This document shows positions 63,433-64,000 of a DNA stretch of 64,000 bases, one piece after another. The notes beneath the pieces are model-generated. The model was not told the DNA's origin and did not search any database. It saw nothing but the letters and a program-made list of their open reading frames with translations. This DNA comes from Kangiella sp. TOML190 (GTDB lineage: Bacteria; Pseudomonadota; Gammaproteobacteria; Enterobacterales; Kangiellaceae): NCBI RefSeq assembly GCF_023706045.1, contig NZ_BQYL01000001.1, positions 1,178,001 to 1,242,000 on the forward strand. Reading direction: 5' to 3'. Positions within the stretch are counted from its first letter, which is position 1, and each line of letters opens with the position of its first letter. Both the position numbers and the translations under genes were made by a program.

Positions 63433-63459
63433 TTAGAAATCATGACTAGGGATTTCTAA
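63433..63459. repeat. 9-bp perfect inverted repeat upstream of the AsmA-family gene
   Basis: TTAGAAATC (63433-63441), a 9-nt spacer, GATTTCTAA (63451-63459). It has no U tract after it, so it is more likely an operator-type dyad than a terminator. No regulator is identified. Confidence 0.4.
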
Positions 63460-63576
63460 AGCTTTAGTCAGCTATATTTTATAAAAGTTCACACAATACT
63501 GAAAAAATCTCGTTATGATAAGAAACTTAATGTTTTCGACATTATCTAATTTTTACCTTTCCCATGCGGAGTCATC

Positions 63577-64000
63577 ATGAAAAAACTGTTTAAATGGATT
63601 TTGGGTTTAGTGGCCCTTATCGTTTTAGCGCTAGTCATAACTGGCGGTATAGCTTTCTATTTGTTGGACAGCGATAACTTAAAATCGCGCTTAGTAGCTG
63701 CGGTTAAACAACAAACCAGCGCTGATTTGACTATCCAAGAGGATATTTCGCTAAGCTTCTTCCCTTGGCTCAAGGTTAATACTGGCGGTGTTAAGCTTTC
63801 CAATCCGCAAGGATTTTCCAATAAAACCAACCTCGCCGAAATTGATAAACTTTCTGCCAGTATCAAATTAATGCCGTTATTTAGTGGGCAAATCGAGGTT
63901 GGGGCGATTGAACTGCAAGGCAGTCAATTAAACCTGATCCGAGACCGGAAAGGGCGCTCAAATCTGGATCTAATGCTGACCAATGCGCAGAAATCCGCAC
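63577..64000 (+). CDS. AsmA-family protein, truncated by the window edge
   Basis: The first 141 codons are visible. The N-terminus is a signal anchor (WILGLVALIVLALVITGGIAF), then DSDNLKSRLVAAVKQQTSADL and SLSFFPWLKVNTGGVKLSN, typical of AsmA proteins, which are inner-membrane-anchored periplasmic proteins linked to lipid transport to the outer membrane. GGAG precedes the ATG. The 3' end is outside the window. Confidence 0.88.
   Translation, partial: MKKLFKWILGLVALIVLALVITGGIAFYLLDSDNLKSRLVAAVKQQTSADLTIQEDISLSFFPWLKVNTGGVKLSNPQGFSNKTNLAEIDKLSASIKLMPLFSGQIEVGAIELQGSQLNLIRDRKGRSNLDLMLTNAQKSA

Overview
The window is a bacterial chromosome segment dominated by the conserved translation/transcription superoperons of a gammaproteobacterium. 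The order (tuf, tRNA-Trp, secE, nusG, rplKAJL, rpoBC, rpsL, rpsG, fusA, tuf, then S10, spc and alpha operons, then a glyA-nrdR-rib-nusB-thiL-pgpA cluster and dxs-ispA-xseB) is the classic gammaproteobacterial layout. Moderate GC, two identical tuf genes, a RibBX-type ribBA and the DUF11/TSP3 surface proteins would fit a marine Kangiella/Aliikangiella-like lineage. That placement is a guess from gene content, not a sequence match.

Layout: 1-1109 is the 3' part of the first tuf gene and its terminator. 1113-3939 is an inserted gene for a large secreted TSP3/GEVED/DUF11 protein. 4100-5251 is tRNA-Trp-secE-nusG. 5252-16797 is rplKA, rplJL and rpoBC with their leaders. 16836-21524 is the str operon (rpsL, rpsG, fusA, tuf). 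21528-30068 is an accessory block that separates tuf from rpsJ. It holds two frameshifted DUF11 genes, a DUF1800 lipoprotein, a Tat-exported DUF1501 protein and another DUF11 protein. 30209-44440 is S10-spc-alpha through rplQ. 44460-47295 holds small accessory genes: a DUF3149-like membrane peptide, a methyltransferase, a YkvA-like protein, a degenerate receiver protein and an SLT lipoprotein. 47430-54803 is glyA-nrdR-(small secreted protein)-ribD-ribE-ribBA-ribH-nusB-thiL-pgpA. 54793-57816 is dxs-ispA-xseB on the minus strand, convergent with pgpA. 58004-61507 is an MCE-type lipid ABC transporter operon. glnS follows, and the window ends inside an AsmA-family gene.

How it works together: most genes make ribosomes, RNA polymerase and elongation factors. 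Four of their promoters (rpsL, rpsJ, rplN, rpsM) share a CGCG(C/T)CC discriminator just after the -10, which suggests joint growth-rate (ppGpp/DksA) control. The rplK, rplJ and rpsJ leaders keep recognisable autogenous-control structures.

The part most likely to be undescribed is the DUF11 set. A DUF11 gene follows each tuf copy. Three of these genes have a CRP-like TGTGA-N6-TCACA (or degenerate) site at nearly the same distance from a TTGNAW-N17-TARATT promoter. All four proteins stop at the same point inside their single C-terminal DUF11 domain. Two adjacent members are frameshifted. The block also carries the DUF1800/DUF1501 pair, so a cAMP-responsive surface-protein system with a shared C-terminal module is a reasonable hypothesis.
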